Assembly: GCA_044224605.1 (NCBI GenBank)
Contig: JBGAKC010000021.1
Location: forward strand, 1-64,000
From: UBA7672 sp044224605
GTDB taxonomy: Bacteria > Pseudomonadota > Alphaproteobacteria > Caulobacterales > Hyphomonadaceae
Direction of reading: 5' to 3'
Length of the DNA: 64,000 nucleotides
Shown here one piece after another: positions 27,087 to 35,635 of this stretch (positions within the stretch are counted from its first letter, which is position 1; the number at the start of each line of letters is the position of its first letter). The notes under the pieces are model-generated. The model saw nothing but the letters and a program-made list of their open reading frames with translations. It did not search any database and was not told where the DNA came from. The position numbers were made by a program, and so were the translations under genes.

Positions 27087-27913
27087 AGGCCGATCCTCAC
27101 GAAGATGGATGTGAGGATGTAGTTCGAGGCGAGGATCAGGACGGCCGCGCCGACGACGGCGAGCGTGGCCGCGCGGCCAACGCCGCCTGCGCCGCCCTTG
27201 GAGCGGTCGCCCTGATAGCAGCCCATCAGCGAGATGATGCCGCCGAACACGGCCGCCTTGATGACGCCTGACCAGATATCGTTGCCGGTGACGAAGCTCC
27301 ACGAGTTCTTGAGGTAGAGCGAACCGTTGAAGTCCAGCGTACCGACGGCGACGAGATAGCCGCCGAGGACCCCGATGATGTCGGCGACAAGCACGAGGAT
27401 CGGAAGCGTGAGAATGCCGGCGATCACTCGGGGAGCAAATAAATAGCGCGAAGGCTTGGCGGAAAGCGTCAGCAATGCGTCGATCTGCTCGGTAACGCGC
27501 ATGGCGCCGATCTCGGCGGCTATGCCCGCACTGACGCGGCCGGCTAGCATCAGGCCCGCGAGGACGGGGCCGAGTTCGCGCGTGATCCCGAGGACGACGA
27601 TGTTGGGAACGAACTGTTCGGCGTTGAAGCGCGAGCCGCCGGTGTAGATGTTGAGAGCGAGGGCAGCGCCGATGAAGACAGCTGTGAGGCCGACAACGGG
27701 CAGGGAGTAGTAACCCACCTTCAGGCACTGGCGCAGGACTTCGCGGACATAGATAACTGGCGTGACGCATGCGGTCAGCACACTCGCCGAGAAGCGCGTG
27801 ATGCGACCGATCTCGCGGAACCCGGCCAGCACGGTCCGTCCGATCAGCGCGAAGGGGCGCATGATAGGATTGCCGCGTTGGCGGATGGGTATCGCGTCGG
27901 GAGAAGTCGTCAT
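27083..27913 (-). CDS. mlaE: MlaE-family lipid ABC transporter permease
   Basis: The product has 276 residues with five to six membrane helices. MlaE/YrbE signature: GLTAVFIGAALALNIYTG, VLGITRELGPVLAGLMLAGRVSAGIAAEIGAMRVTEQIDAL, the most conserved block of the family, then PRVIAGILTLPILVLVADIIGVLGGYL. It moves glycerophospholipid between membranes with MlaF. It is coupled upstream to alr and downstream to mlaF by four-base overlaps, so cell-wall and lipid-transport genes share one transcript. Confidence 0.93.
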   Translation of the reverse strand: MTTSPDAIPIRQRGNPIMRPFALIGRTVLAGFREIGRITRFSASVLTACVTPVIYVREVLRQCLKVGYYSLPVVGLTAVFIGAALALNIYTGGSRFNAEQFVPNIVVLGITRELGPVLAGLMLAGRVSAGIAAEIGAMRVTEQIDALLTLSAKPSRYLFAPRVIAGILTLPILVLVADIIGVLGGYLVAVGTLDFNGSLYLKNSWSFVTGNDIWSGVIKAAVFGGIISLMGCYQGDRSKGGAGGVGRAATLAVVGAAVLILASNYILTSIFVRIGL

Positions 27914-28965
27914 TCGCCCCTCGCATAGGAGCGTTCGAGGCGGGAACCAAGCCGTGTCAGGATTTCATAGTCGATCGTGCCCATGGCCCCGGCAACCTCC
28001 GCCAAAGGCATGTTGGGGCCGATGACCTCGATGTCATCCCCCGGAGACACGGAAAGCCCGGTCACATCGACGATTATGAGATCCATCGACACGCGTCCCA
28101 CAATCGGGCGTTTCCGCCCGCCCACGACCACATGGGCCTTGTTCGACGCCGAACGCAGGTAACCATCGGCATAGCCAAGGCCGATGGTCGCAAGCGTGGC
28201 GTCGGACGGGGCCGTCCACGTGCGGCCATACCCGGCGGATTCGCCCTTTCTTATGTCGCGGACCTGGAGGACGGGGGCAGTGAGGGTCACGACGTTGCGG
28301 GGCTGGGGTCCCTCGGCGGGGGGCGGGCCGCCGCCATAGAGGCCGATGCCGGGGCGGATCTCGTTGAACTGGTAGGCCTTGCCGATATAGGCGCCGCCTG
28401 TTGCCGAAAGGCTACGCTGCACCTCTGGCCAGAATGCGGAGGCGCGCTCGAATGCCTGAAGCTGCTCGGCATTGGCGGGGCTGTCTTCGTCGCCGCAGGA
28501 AAGGTGGCTCACCAGGCGGATAGGCTTCGGGAACACCTTAGCCGCGACAGCCCAGTGCGACTCCGAAAGGCCGAGCCGGTTCATGCCGGTGTCGACGTGG
28601 ATGGCCGCCGGACGAGGCGAGACGTTGCCCGAGAGCCACAGGTTGATCTGCTCAAGATGGTTCAGCACAGGGACAAGCTGATGCATCTGGAAGAGGTCCA
28701 TCGTGTCCGGCGTGGGGCCGTGGAACACGAAGATCTGGACCGTATCGCCGAGCGTGCGGCGCAGGGCCGCGCCCTCGCTAGGCCAAGCGACATAGAAGCG
28801 GACGCAGCCGGCCTTCGCGAGCGCCTTTGCGACCGGTGCAGCGCCCAGGCCATAGGCGTCGGCCTTCACGACTGCGGCTGCGTCCGCAGGCGCCACGCGC
28901 TGCTGGAACATCTGCCAGTTGGCCGCAATGGCGTCGAGGTCGATGTGGAGCTTCGGTCCGGCCAT
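27910..28965 (-). CDS. alr: Alanine racemase
   Basis: The product has 351 residues, slightly short of the usual ~360. The PLP lysine is Lys34 in VVKADAYGLGA; the catalytic Tyr is in SAGYGRTW near residue 250. Other conserved blocks are HVDTGMNRLGL, LVSHLSCGDE, RPGIGLYGG and IGLGYADGY. It makes D-alanine for peptidoglycan. The ATPase and permease of the Mla-like pair follow by overlapping starts; dnaB lies 42 bases upstream on the same strand, the dnaB-alr pair being common in alphaproteobacteria. Confidence 0.96.
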   Translation of the reverse strand: MAGPKLHIDLDAIAANWQMFQQRVAPADAAAVVKADAYGLGAAPVAKALAKAGCVRFYVAWPSEGAALRRTLGDTVQIFVFHGPTPDTMDLFQMHQLVPVLNHLEQINLWLSGNVSPRPAAIHVDTGMNRLGLSESHWAVAAKVFPKPIRLVSHLSCGDEDSPANAEQLQAFERASAFWPEVQRSLSATGGAYIGKAYQFNEIRPGIGLYGGGPPPAEGPQPRNVVTLTAPVLQVRDIRKGESAGYGRTWTAPSDATLATIGLGYADGYLRSASNKAHVVVGGRKRPIVGRVSMDLIIVDVTGLSVSPGDDIEVIGPNMPLAEVAGAMGTIDYEILTRLGSRLERSYARGE

Positions 28966-29007
28966 GTGTCTTCGCTAGAACGATTTTCCGCGAAGGTGAA
29001 GCATGGC

Positions 29008-30525
29008 CTATTCGCGACCATCCGGGAGGAAGCCTTTGCCGCTACCGGCGAATTCCGGCGTCCGGCTGTCGCTGCGCTGGCTGCGGTCCAGGTTCGAGAA
29101 GCGGACCCGGGCCGGGTTGAAGCCTACTTCGACGCGCCCGATCGGGCCATGGCGCTGCTTGGCGATGATGATTTCGGCCACGTTGAACTTGCGGGCGACA
29201 GCTTCCTTCCACTCCGCGTGGCGCGGATCGGATTCATCCGGCTCGAGGCGTTCGAGATAGTAGGCCTCGCGGTAGATGAACATGACCACGTCGGCGTCCT
29301 GCTCGATCGAGCCCGATTCCCGCAGGTCCGCAAGCTGCGGCCGCTTGTCTTCTCGCTGTTCGACCGCACGCGAGAGCTGGGAAAGTGCGATCACAGGGAT
29401 TGCGAGTTCCTTGGCGAGGGCTTTCAGCGACTTCGTGATCTCGGTCACTTCCTGCACCCGACCGTCATTGCGGCGGCTACCCGACGGGGTGATGAGCTGG
29501 AGATAGTCGATGATCAGCAGGTCAAGGCCCGAGGTGCGCTGTAGGCGCCGCGCACGCGCGGCAATCTGCGAGATCGAAATGCCGCCCATGTCGTCGATGT
29601 AAAGCGGAAGGCCTTCCATCGATGTTGCGGCTTCGCGGATCGCCTCATAGTCCCGCGGAGATAGATCGCCCTTGCGCATCTTGTCGGATGCAATGCCCGA
29701 CACGTCCGCAAGCACGCGCGCTGCGAGCTGGTCGGACGACATCTCGAGCGAGAAAAAGCCGACCACGGCGCCTTCGTCCGTCTTCATCGTGCCGTTGGGC
29801 CCGGGCGAGCGGCGGCAGTTTTTGGCGGCATGATAGGCGATGTTGGTCGCAAGCGCTGTCTTACCCATCGACGGACGCGCGGCGAGGATGATCAGGTCGG
29901 ACTTGTGCAGGCCGCCCAGCATCCGGTCGAGGTCGGTGAGGCCGGAGGGAACGCCCGCGATCTTGCCATCACGCTTGAAGGCGAGCGTTGCCGTTTCGAT
30001 CGATGTCGCGAGCGCCGCGTTGAAGGTCTGGAAGCCCTGAGCGCCGGCGCCGCGCTCGGCGAGGGAGAAGAGTTTCTTCTCCGCTTCCTGAATCTGTATT
30101 TCGCCTGGCTGGTCGATGTCCGCACTTGTGGCGGTTGCGACCATGGTCGCACCGATGTCGATCAACTCGCGGCGCAGCGACAGGTCATGGACGAGGCGTG
30201 CGTAGTCGAGAATTTCCGGCCCGAACGCTGCCGAGTCCAGCAGGTCCGCGAGATAACGGGCGCCGCCGATCTCCACCAGCTTGCCATCCCGCTCGAAATG
30301 CTCGCGCAGCGTGACGCCGTCGGCGACGCGACCGCCCGAGATGAGCCGGTCCAACACTTCGAATATCGCAGAGTTCGCCGGTGCGTAGAAATCACGCGGC
30401 TTCAGTACGTCAGACACACGCTGGTGTGCATTGTTGTCGAACAGGATCGCGCCAAGCACGGCCATTTCGGCCTGCAGGTTATGCGGCGGCGGCGTTTGCT
30501 GCGTGTGTTCTAAATCTTTCGGCAT
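29008..30525 (-). CDS. dnaB: Replicative DNA helicase DnaB
   Basis: The product has 505 residues. The N-terminal helical domain begins HNLQAEMAVLGAILFDNNAHQRV; the RecA-like ATPase has Walker A ARPSMGKTALATNIAYHAA, FSLEMSSDQLAARVL, LLIIDYLQLI (Walker B), PVIALSQLSRAVEQREDKRPQLADLRESGSIEQDADVVMFI, and ends with an acidic-free, glycine-rich tail (PEFAGSGKGFLPDGRE). It unwinds DNA at the replication fork. It is the first gene of the dnaB-alr-mlaE-mlaF run. No intein is present in the Walker A or DEXX regions, which are the common insertion points. Confidence 0.98.
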   Translation of the reverse strand: MPKDLEHTQQTPPPHNLQAEMAVLGAILFDNNAHQRVSDVLKPRDFYAPANSAIFEVLDRLISGGRVADGVTLREHFERDGKLVEIGGARYLADLLDSAAFGPEILDYARLVHDLSLRRELIDIGATMVATATSADIDQPGEIQIQEAEKKLFSLAERGAGAQGFQTFNAALATSIETATLAFKRDGKIAGVPSGLTDLDRMLGGLHKSDLIILAARPSMGKTALATNIAYHAAKNCRRSPGPNGTMKTDEGAVVGFFSLEMSSDQLAARVLADVSGIASDKMRKGDLSPRDYEAIREAATSMEGLPLYIDDMGGISISQIAARARRLQRTSGLDLLIIDYLQLITPSGSRRNDGRVQEVTEITKSLKALAKELAIPVIALSQLSRAVEQREDKRPQLADLRESGSIEQDADVVMFIYREAYYLERLEPDESDPRHAEWKEAVARKFNVAEIIIAKQRHGPIGRVEVGFNPARVRFSNLDRSQRSDSRTPEFAGSGKGFLPDGRE

Positions 30526-30699
30526 GGCCCCCTCTCTAGGCCAATCATGGTTGTGAATCGCGACTTGAATTTAGGATATCCAACGGTTCCTTGTCGCTGT
30601 TGATGGACAGAACACGCGCCCTGATTTTGCGAGGTTTTTGCGGTGCGCGTGATCGCGCTCCCGTGAGCGCGGAATAATCTGCATTGTTGCTGGCTTGGG

Positions 30700-31314
30700 C
30701 TACGCCTCGGCGCTTGGCCGCGACGTGACCCGGCCGTGCCATGCGCGGACGTTGGCAAGGTTGTCGGGAATCGCGAGGCCGATCCATGTCGCGAAGTCGA
30801 CAGTCGACAGCAGGCAGATGTCCGCGATTGTGTAGTCCTTCGTCGCCAAGAACTCGCGGCCCTTGAGTTCGCCATCGAGCCAGCCCAGCGCCCGTTCGTA
30901 ATGCGCCCGGTTCGACTCCCCGAAATCCTTGTACTGCGGCACGACCACCGCCGCTGTGAACGGGTGCGCGTGCCGCCAGAACATCCCAACCGGTGTCATC
31001 ACTGAGAACTCGACCCGCCGCGTCCACATCTCGACCTGCGCTTGCTCGACGCCATTGCGTCCGAACATGGGCGGATTGGGGTGGAGGCTCTCGAAATACC
31101 GGCAGATCGCCACCGTCTCCGAGATCATCGTTCCGTCATCCAGTTCCAGTGTCGGTACCTGCCCGAGGGAGTTGCGCGCCAAGTGCTCGGACGACTTGTG
31201 CTCCCGTTTCATGATCGCAATGTCGACCGTCGGGACGCTGACGCCCTTTTCGGCGAGGAATATGCGGACGCGGCGGGGGTTCGGCGCCGGCATCGGCGCG
31301 TTATAGAACTTCAT
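30700..31314 (-). CDS. Glutathione S-transferase family protein
   Basis: The product has 204 residues. The N-terminal thioredoxin-like domain includes RVRIFLAEKGVSVPTVDI, SLGQVPTLELDDGTMISETVAICRYFE (glutathione-binding ES-type motif), and the C-terminal all-helical domain includes YTIADICLLSTVDFATWIG. A typical cytosolic GST for detoxification; substrate unknown. The 174-base gap to dnaB holds no gene. It is divergent from the M20 amidohydrolase gene, with about 128 bases between. Confidence 0.93.
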   Translation of the reverse strand: MKFYNAPMPAPNPRRVRIFLAEKGVSVPTVDIAIMKREHKSSEHLARNSLGQVPTLELDDGTMISETVAICRYFESLHPNPPMFGRNGVEQAQVEMWTRRVEFSVMTPVGMFWRHAHPFTAAVVVPQYKDFGESNRAHYERALGWLDGELKGREFLATKDYTIADICLLSTVDFATWIGLAIPDNLANVRAWHGRVTSRPSAEA

Positions 31315-31442
31315 GGGCAGTCCTCCCGGTATCCCTGAGCCCTACGGCGTTCACGGCCATGCTGACAAGCGTGTCCCGGCGTCGGGGTGACGGATCGCGC
31401 GGAGGCGGCTATCCATGCCGGATCGGTATCCGGAGTCGTCAC

Positions 31443-32819
31443 ATGAAGCGGTTCGCCCTAGCCTTAGGAGCATCAATCCTTGCCGCCTGCGCCACGGCCC
31501 CGCCGCCCGCCGATGCCCAGCCCGCTTTCAACGCCAGCGGCAAGACGCTCCGTCAAATCTACGAATATCTCCACACCAACCCGGAACTGTCATTCCAGGA
31601 GAAGAGCTCTTCCGCCATCCTCGCAGCCGAGATGAAGCGTCTCGGCTTTACGGTCACGACAGGCCTCGGCGATGCCTGGACCAAGGCCCGCGCCCTGAGC
31701 GAGTACGGCAAGGTTCAGGATGGCGTTGGCGGCTATGGCGTGGTCGCCGTACTGCAGAACGGTCCCGGACCAACGATCATGATCCGCGCCGACATGGACG
31801 CGTTGCCGCTCATCGAAAAAACCGGACTGCCTTACGCCTCAAAGGCTCGCGATATCGCCTGGAGCGGCGAAGAGTCTGGTGTCATGCACGCCTGCGGCCA
31901 CGACATCCACATGACCGTCTGGCTCGGCACGGCCCGCGAACTCGTCGCCCGCAAATCCGAATGGAAGGGTACGCTCGTCATGATCGCCCAGCCCGCCGAA
32001 GAGATCGGCCTCGGAGCCATGGCGATGCTGAAGGACGGCCTCTACACCCGCTTCCCGAAACCGGAGAAGGTCATCGCCCTCCACGACAACGCCTCGCTTC
32101 CTGCCGGCACGATCGGCCTCGGCTCGGGCTATGTCATGGCCAATGTCGATAGCGTCGATCTCGACGTGAAGGGGGTCGGCGGACACGGCGCCTACCCTCA
32201 GGATACAAAGGATCCGATCGTTGCCGCGGCACGTATTGTCACCACCTTGCAGACCCTGATCTCCCGCGAGCTCGATCCGCAGGATTCCGGTGTTGTCACC
32301 GTCGGCGCCTTCAATGGCGGTTTCAAGCACAACATCATCCCGGACGATGTCCAGATGCAGCTGACCGTCCGCTCCTTCGCTGACACGACGCGTGACAAGC
32401 TGTTGAAAGGCATCGAGCGCATCGCCCGTGCCGAAGCCATGGCCGCCAATCTCGACCCGGACAAGGCGATCAATATCCGGGTGAAGGACGACTACACGCC
32501 GTCGCTCTACAACGACCCCGCATTGGTCGATCGCCTCTCGGTCGTTCTCAAGAAGGAATTCGGCGACGCGAAGATCGTCAAGGCCGAGCCCAGCATGGGT
32601 GGGGAGGACTTCTCGCGCTTCGGCCGGACCGAGGACAAGATTCCGGTCATGCTGCTCTGGCTTGGCGCTGTGAAGCAGGAAACCTACGACGCCTCCCGCC
32701 AGCCCGGCGGCAAGCCGCTTCCTTCGCTGCACTCGTCGCTGTTCGCGCCCGACCCCGATCCGACGATCGCGGCTGGCGTCAAAGCGATGACGCTCTCGGC
32801 GATGGACCTGCTGAAGTAG
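31443..32819 (+). CDS. Secreted M20-family amidohydrolase/peptidase, lipoprotein
   Basis: The product has 458 residues from the ATG at 31443. The signal ends in lipobox ILAAC (Cys17), so the enzyme is likely a periplasmic lipoprotein. M20 metal-binding motifs are HACGHDIHM, PAEE and, near the C-terminus, GGEDFSRFG. Another block is IRADMDALPL. Such enzymes cleave N-acyl amino acids or dipeptides; the exact substrate is unknown. The upstream extension of the frame is not coding. Confidence 0.92.
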   Translation: MKRFALALGASILAACATAPPPADAQPAFNASGKTLRQIYEYLHTNPELSFQEKSSSAILAAEMKRLGFTVTTGLGDAWTKARALSEYGKVQDGVGGYGVVAVLQNGPGPTIMIRADMDALPLIEKTGLPYASKARDIAWSGEESGVMHACGHDIHMTVWLGTARELVARKSEWKGTLVMIAQPAEEIGLGAMAMLKDGLYTRFPKPEKVIALHDNASLPAGTIGLGSGYVMANVDSVDLDVKGVGGHGAYPQDTKDPIVAAARIVTTLQTLISRELDPQDSGVVTVGAFNGGFKHNIIPDDVQMQLTVRSFADTTRDKLLKGIERIARAEAMAANLDPDKAINIRVKDDYTPSLYNDPALVDRLSVVLKKEFGDAKIVKAEPSMGGEDFSRFGRTEDKIPVMLLWLGAVKQETYDASRQPGGKPLPSLHSSLFAPDPDPTIAAGVKAMTLSAMDLLK

Positions 32820-32822
32820 GTC

Positions 32823-33896
32823 CTACTGGTCCGACCGCGAAGTCATGACCTTCGTCTGCTTCTTCTCTTCCCGGAAGCGGAGGAAGGCGAAGGTCGCCGA
32901 GCCAAGGCCCGCCAGCGCCGCGAGAACGGCGAACACAGGCTGCACGCTCTTGGCCCAGGTCACGATCTCGTCCACCGGCTGGACCTCAACCGTGATGTCG
33001 TCCCGGTAAGAGTCGAGCGGCTCGGCGTCGGCTGATCCAACGGCGAAGCCGTAGACGTTCAGCGTCAGCGTGTGTGTGCCCTTCTGGCGAGGCGTCACGC
33101 GCCAGCGCCATTCATTGGCCAGCTTCGACGACAGCTTCTGCCGCGTCGACGTCGTCTGCAGCTGGATATCGAACGCGGCGCCAAGCAGCTCCGCCGAGAC
33201 CGTGTCCGACAGGTCGACGTCACGTTCCACGATCGTACCTGGCAGGCCCTGCAGCCGTTCGGCCGCATCGGTCTGCCGCGAGGTGTCGATGATCAGCGAA
33301 ACGTCGATCGGCTTGTCCAGCGCGAGCTTCTCGGGCGGGCGATTGTACGTCAGACGCCGTGACTTGAACTGCGCCTCGATCCCGGCCGGCGCAGCAGCCG
33401 CAGCCTGCTGCGGCGTCGCTCGCGGCGCCGGCGCATCGGCGGGCGCCGACTGCGCTTGTACCCTGGCGTCTGACTGCGGCGCTGCCGGTGTTTCCGGCTG
33501 GGAGGGCGCCTGCTGCTTCTGGGCCGGGGGCGCCGGGATTTTCAGTCCGTCCGTTTCATCCAGCCCGGTTTTCAGGTTCGGCTTCGGCTCGGGTGGCGGT
33601 GCTGCCGGGTCAGCTGCAGGGACGGCCGGTTCGGTCGACGGCGGCGCCGGCGTATCAGCGGGCCTGGCGGGCTCTGGCGCCCTCGGCGCGGCGGGAGCGC
33701 TCCGCAGTGCAGGATTTGGGCTTGTTGGCGACCCCTGCGCAGGCGCGGCGGCCGCGATGATCTCTGGTTCGCGCACCAGCGGCGCACGCGCTTCGCTGGC
33801 GACGCTGGCTGCACTCCCGCCGAACTGTCCCAGCGCCCAGACGCCGCCCGCCGCAATCGCAATCAGCGCGAGCACGACGACAATAACCATCCGCAT
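32823..33896 (-). CDS. Uncharacterised Pro/Ala-rich envelope protein with two membrane helices
   Basis: The product has 357 residues. A membrane anchor at about 4-24 is followed by a long Pro/Ala-rich disordered stretch (about 25-175). Next comes a domain of about 120 residues with beta-strand pattern (QFKSRRLTYNRPPEKLALDKPIDVSLIIDTS...HTLTLNVYGFAVG), then a second membrane helix (FAVLAALAGLGSATFAFLRF) and a basic tail. The folded middle domain resembles a periplasmic immunoglobulin-like sensor, but I know no family for it. It ends three bases past the convergent amidohydrolase gene. Confidence 0.7.
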   Translation of the reverse strand: MRMVIVVVLALIAIAAGGVWALGQFGGSAASVASEARAPLVREPEIIAAAAPAQGSPTSPNPALRSAPAAPRAPEPARPADTPAPPSTEPAVPAADPAAPPPEPKPNLKTGLDETDGLKIPAPPAQKQQAPSQPETPAAPQSDARVQAQSAPADAPAPRATPQQAAAAAPAGIEAQFKSRRLTYNRPPEKLALDKPIDVSLIIDTSRQTDAAERLQGLPGTIVERDVDLSDTVSAELLGAAFDIQLQTTSTRQKLSSKLANEWRWRVTPRQKGTHTLTLNVYGFAVGSADAEPLDSYRDDITVEVQPVDEIVTWAKSVQPVFAVLAALAGLGSATFAFLRFREEKKQTKVMTSRSDQ

Positions 33897-33927
33897 GCGA
33901 GTTTCCTCTTCGGAGTGTCAGTTCAGT

Positions 33928-35106
33928 CTATTCGGCTTCGTCGTCAAATCCATCGTCGTCCGCATCATCGCCGGGTGCCGGCAGGGGTGTGGATCTGGGT
34001 GCTGGGGCGATCCTGCCGCCCCGTCGCGCGGCTTCGTAGAAGGCGATCGCAGCTGCGTTGGACACGTTCAGGCTTTCCATTTCGGCGTCGATCGGGATAC
34101 GCGCCAGACCGCTACAGGCCTTGGCAACGCCCTGACGCAACCCCGCGCCTTCCGCGCCCATCACGATCGCCAGCGGTTCATCGCCCGCGAACGCCTCATC
34201 CAGCGTCTGTTCCGCTGTTCCATCGAGCCCGATGACTTTCCATCCGGCATCCACCAGCGCGTCGATCGCCCGCGAGAGATTCACGGCGCGGATCTCGTCG
34301 ACCTTCTCGATGGCGCCCGTCGCCGCTTTCGCAAGCGCGCCGCCCAGCGCCGGCGCATTCCGCGTCTGCATCACCACGCCCGCCACGCCAAAGGCCGCCG
34401 CCGACCGGAAGATCGCGCCGACATTCTGCGGATCGGTCACCTGATCGAGAATGACCAGCGGCTTCTCCGGCCGCACAGCCGCCTCGGCGATGTCCATCCC
34501 GTCGAACGGCCTGCATCGCACGGCAAGCCCCTGATGCACTGCGCCGGGCGGGAGCTTCAGGTCGATCTCGCTCGGCTCCATGATGTGCGCAAACCGGGGC
34601 AGCGCGTTGACGTCCAGTCCGGCGCGCTCGGCGGCGTTGCGCGTCATGAACGCGGTGCTGATCTTCCGCATCGGATTGTTGAGCGCCGCGGTCGCCGCAT
34701 GGATGCCCCAGATCCAGACTTCGCCATTCTCCTCGAACGCCGCCTCGCGCCGGTCATGCTGTCCGTGATGCTGCGGCCGCCCGCGATCCCGCCGAGGGTC
34801 GCGATGCTCGCCCCGCTCAAAACCGCCCCTGGGTTTTCCGCGGAAATCCCCGCGTGGCTTGTCGAAGCGGTGACCAGGCTTGCCGTCGAAGCGGCCAGGG
34901 CCGTCGCCCTGCCGGCGTTCTTCCGCCCGCTCCCGGCCGCCGGAGGGCGATGGCTTCGCCCAGGGCTTGTCATCCCCGGCGCCGCCGTCGTCCCCACCGG
35001 GTCCACGCGAACGCGGCCGGTTGCCGCCGCCACTGCCGCCGCGACCGCGAAAACCGCCTGATTTTCCGCCATTTCCAGGCCGGTTGCGTGGTGGACCCTT
35101 CGTCAC
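33928..35106 (-). CDS. rlmB: 23S rRNA 2'-O-methyltransferase RlmB with Arg/Gly-rich N-terminal extension
   Basis: The product has 392 residues from the GTG at 35106. The nominal ATG at 35214 lies inside the tRNA-Tyr gene on the other strand, so it is not used; the next start in frame is this GTG. Residues 1-125 are low-complexity, with RGRGGSGGGN, RSRGPGGDD and FDKPRGDFRGK, and then a normal RlmB (TrmH/SPOUT) domain begins near residue 130 (WIWGIHAATAAL). SPOUT motifs: DQVTDPQNVGAIFRSAAAFG, VMGAEGAGLR, IPIDAEMESLNVSNAAAIAFYEAARR. RlmB methylates 23S rRNA G2251. The extension is unusual in length and may bind RNA. Confidence 0.9.
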   Translation of the reverse strand: MTKGPPRNRPGNGGKSGGFRGRGGSGGGNRPRSRGPGGDDGGAGDDKPWAKPSPSGGRERAEERRQGDGPGRFDGKPGHRFDKPRGDFRGKPRGGFERGEHRDPRRDRGRPQHHGQHDRREAAFEENGEVWIWGIHAATAALNNPMRKISTAFMTRNAAERAGLDVNALPRFAHIMEPSEIDLKLPPGAVHQGLAVRCRPFDGMDIAEAAVRPEKPLVILDQVTDPQNVGAIFRSAAAFGVAGVVMQTRNAPALGGALAKAATGAIEKVDEIRAVNLSRAIDALVDAGWKVIGLDGTAEQTLDEAFAGDEPLAIVMGAEGAGLRQGVAKACSGLARIPIDAEMESLNVSNAAAIAFYEAARRGGRIAPAPRSTPLPAPGDDADDDGFDDEAE

Positions 35107-35186
35107 TATAAGACGCGCTCCCAAGTGAGACCGGGGCTCCGTTTCGGTCTCATCCGCGTCGGCGTCAAGCCGCCGCGACTGGCCCT

Positions 35187-35272
35187 GGAAGGGTGGGAGA
35201 GTGGTTAAATCCACGAGACTGTAAATCTCGCGCCTTGCGGCTACACTGGTTCGAATCCAGTCCCTTCCACCA
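35187..35272 (+). tRNA. tRNA-Tyr (GUA)
   Basis: An 86-base class II tRNA including encoded CCA. The acceptor GGAAGGG pairs with CCCTTCC; the anticodon stem CGAGA/TCTCG holds the loop CTGTAAA with anticodon GTA; there is a long variable arm; and the T arm has GGTTCGAATCC. It is divergent from rlmB, a common alphaproteobacterial arrangement. The accessory operon starts directly beyond its 3' end, so this tRNA is a likely integration point. Confidence 0.95.
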
Positions 35273-35635
35273 GCCTTTCTTCCGACAGGAGACCGCCCAC
35301 TCGTGGCGCGAATCCGCGCCGGCTGCTCCGTGTGTGACTGCTTCCTGCGCCTGCGCCGTTGCTCGACGCTGCGTTCAGCTGCCCAGTCGGACCGCCGTCA
35401 TCGTGCACTTGTTTCTGACAGCGTGGAGATTTCGGCCATCCTGCGTTTGGCTCGCCGACTACCGGCGAAAGCGTCAGTGTCTTCACGGGGTACGTCGGTT
35501 CGAATCCTTCGCAGACCGTCTGGCCGGCATCCCGAAGGTGTGGTCGGCGCTCATTTTCGGAAACTGGACGCTGGTTGGGCTACACCCGCGTTTGGCCCAA
35601 GGCTGACGGGTGTGTGTGGTCCGGAATATGCCAGG
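35273..35635. other. Intergenic gap between tRNA-Tyr and the accessory operon
   Basis: No gene or integrase was found. There is a second GGTTCGAATCC at 35497-35507 matching the tRNA T-loop region, but no surrounding tRNA structure. A 7-bp inverted repeat (ACACCCG 35582-35588 with CGGGTGT 35607-35613) lies just past the end of the PRPP synthetase gene, and a 14-bp perfect palindrome spans its stop codon (35631-35644). Without a T-tract the inverted repeat is only a weak terminator candidate. Confidence 0.45.

Noticed and set aside
28132..29544. Plus-strand open frame of 470 codons opposite alr and dnaB
   Set aside because: It is antisense to two core genes and shows no motif.
33070..35061. 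Long plus-strand open frame of 663 codons opposite the Pro-rich protein and rlmB
   Set aside because: It is antisense to two supported genes, has biased composition, and no ribosome site; it is a GC-rich shadow.
35241..35486. Minus-strand open frame overlapping tRNA-Tyr with a C-terminal GTGFEPV
   Set aside because: This is the well-known false frame read through the 3' end of a tRNA; it has no family-like sequence.
35497..35507. Second GGTTCGAATCC as a tRNA or attachment site
   Set aside because: Only 11 bases match the tRNA T-loop, the flanking bases cannot form a T stem, and no integrase is near.
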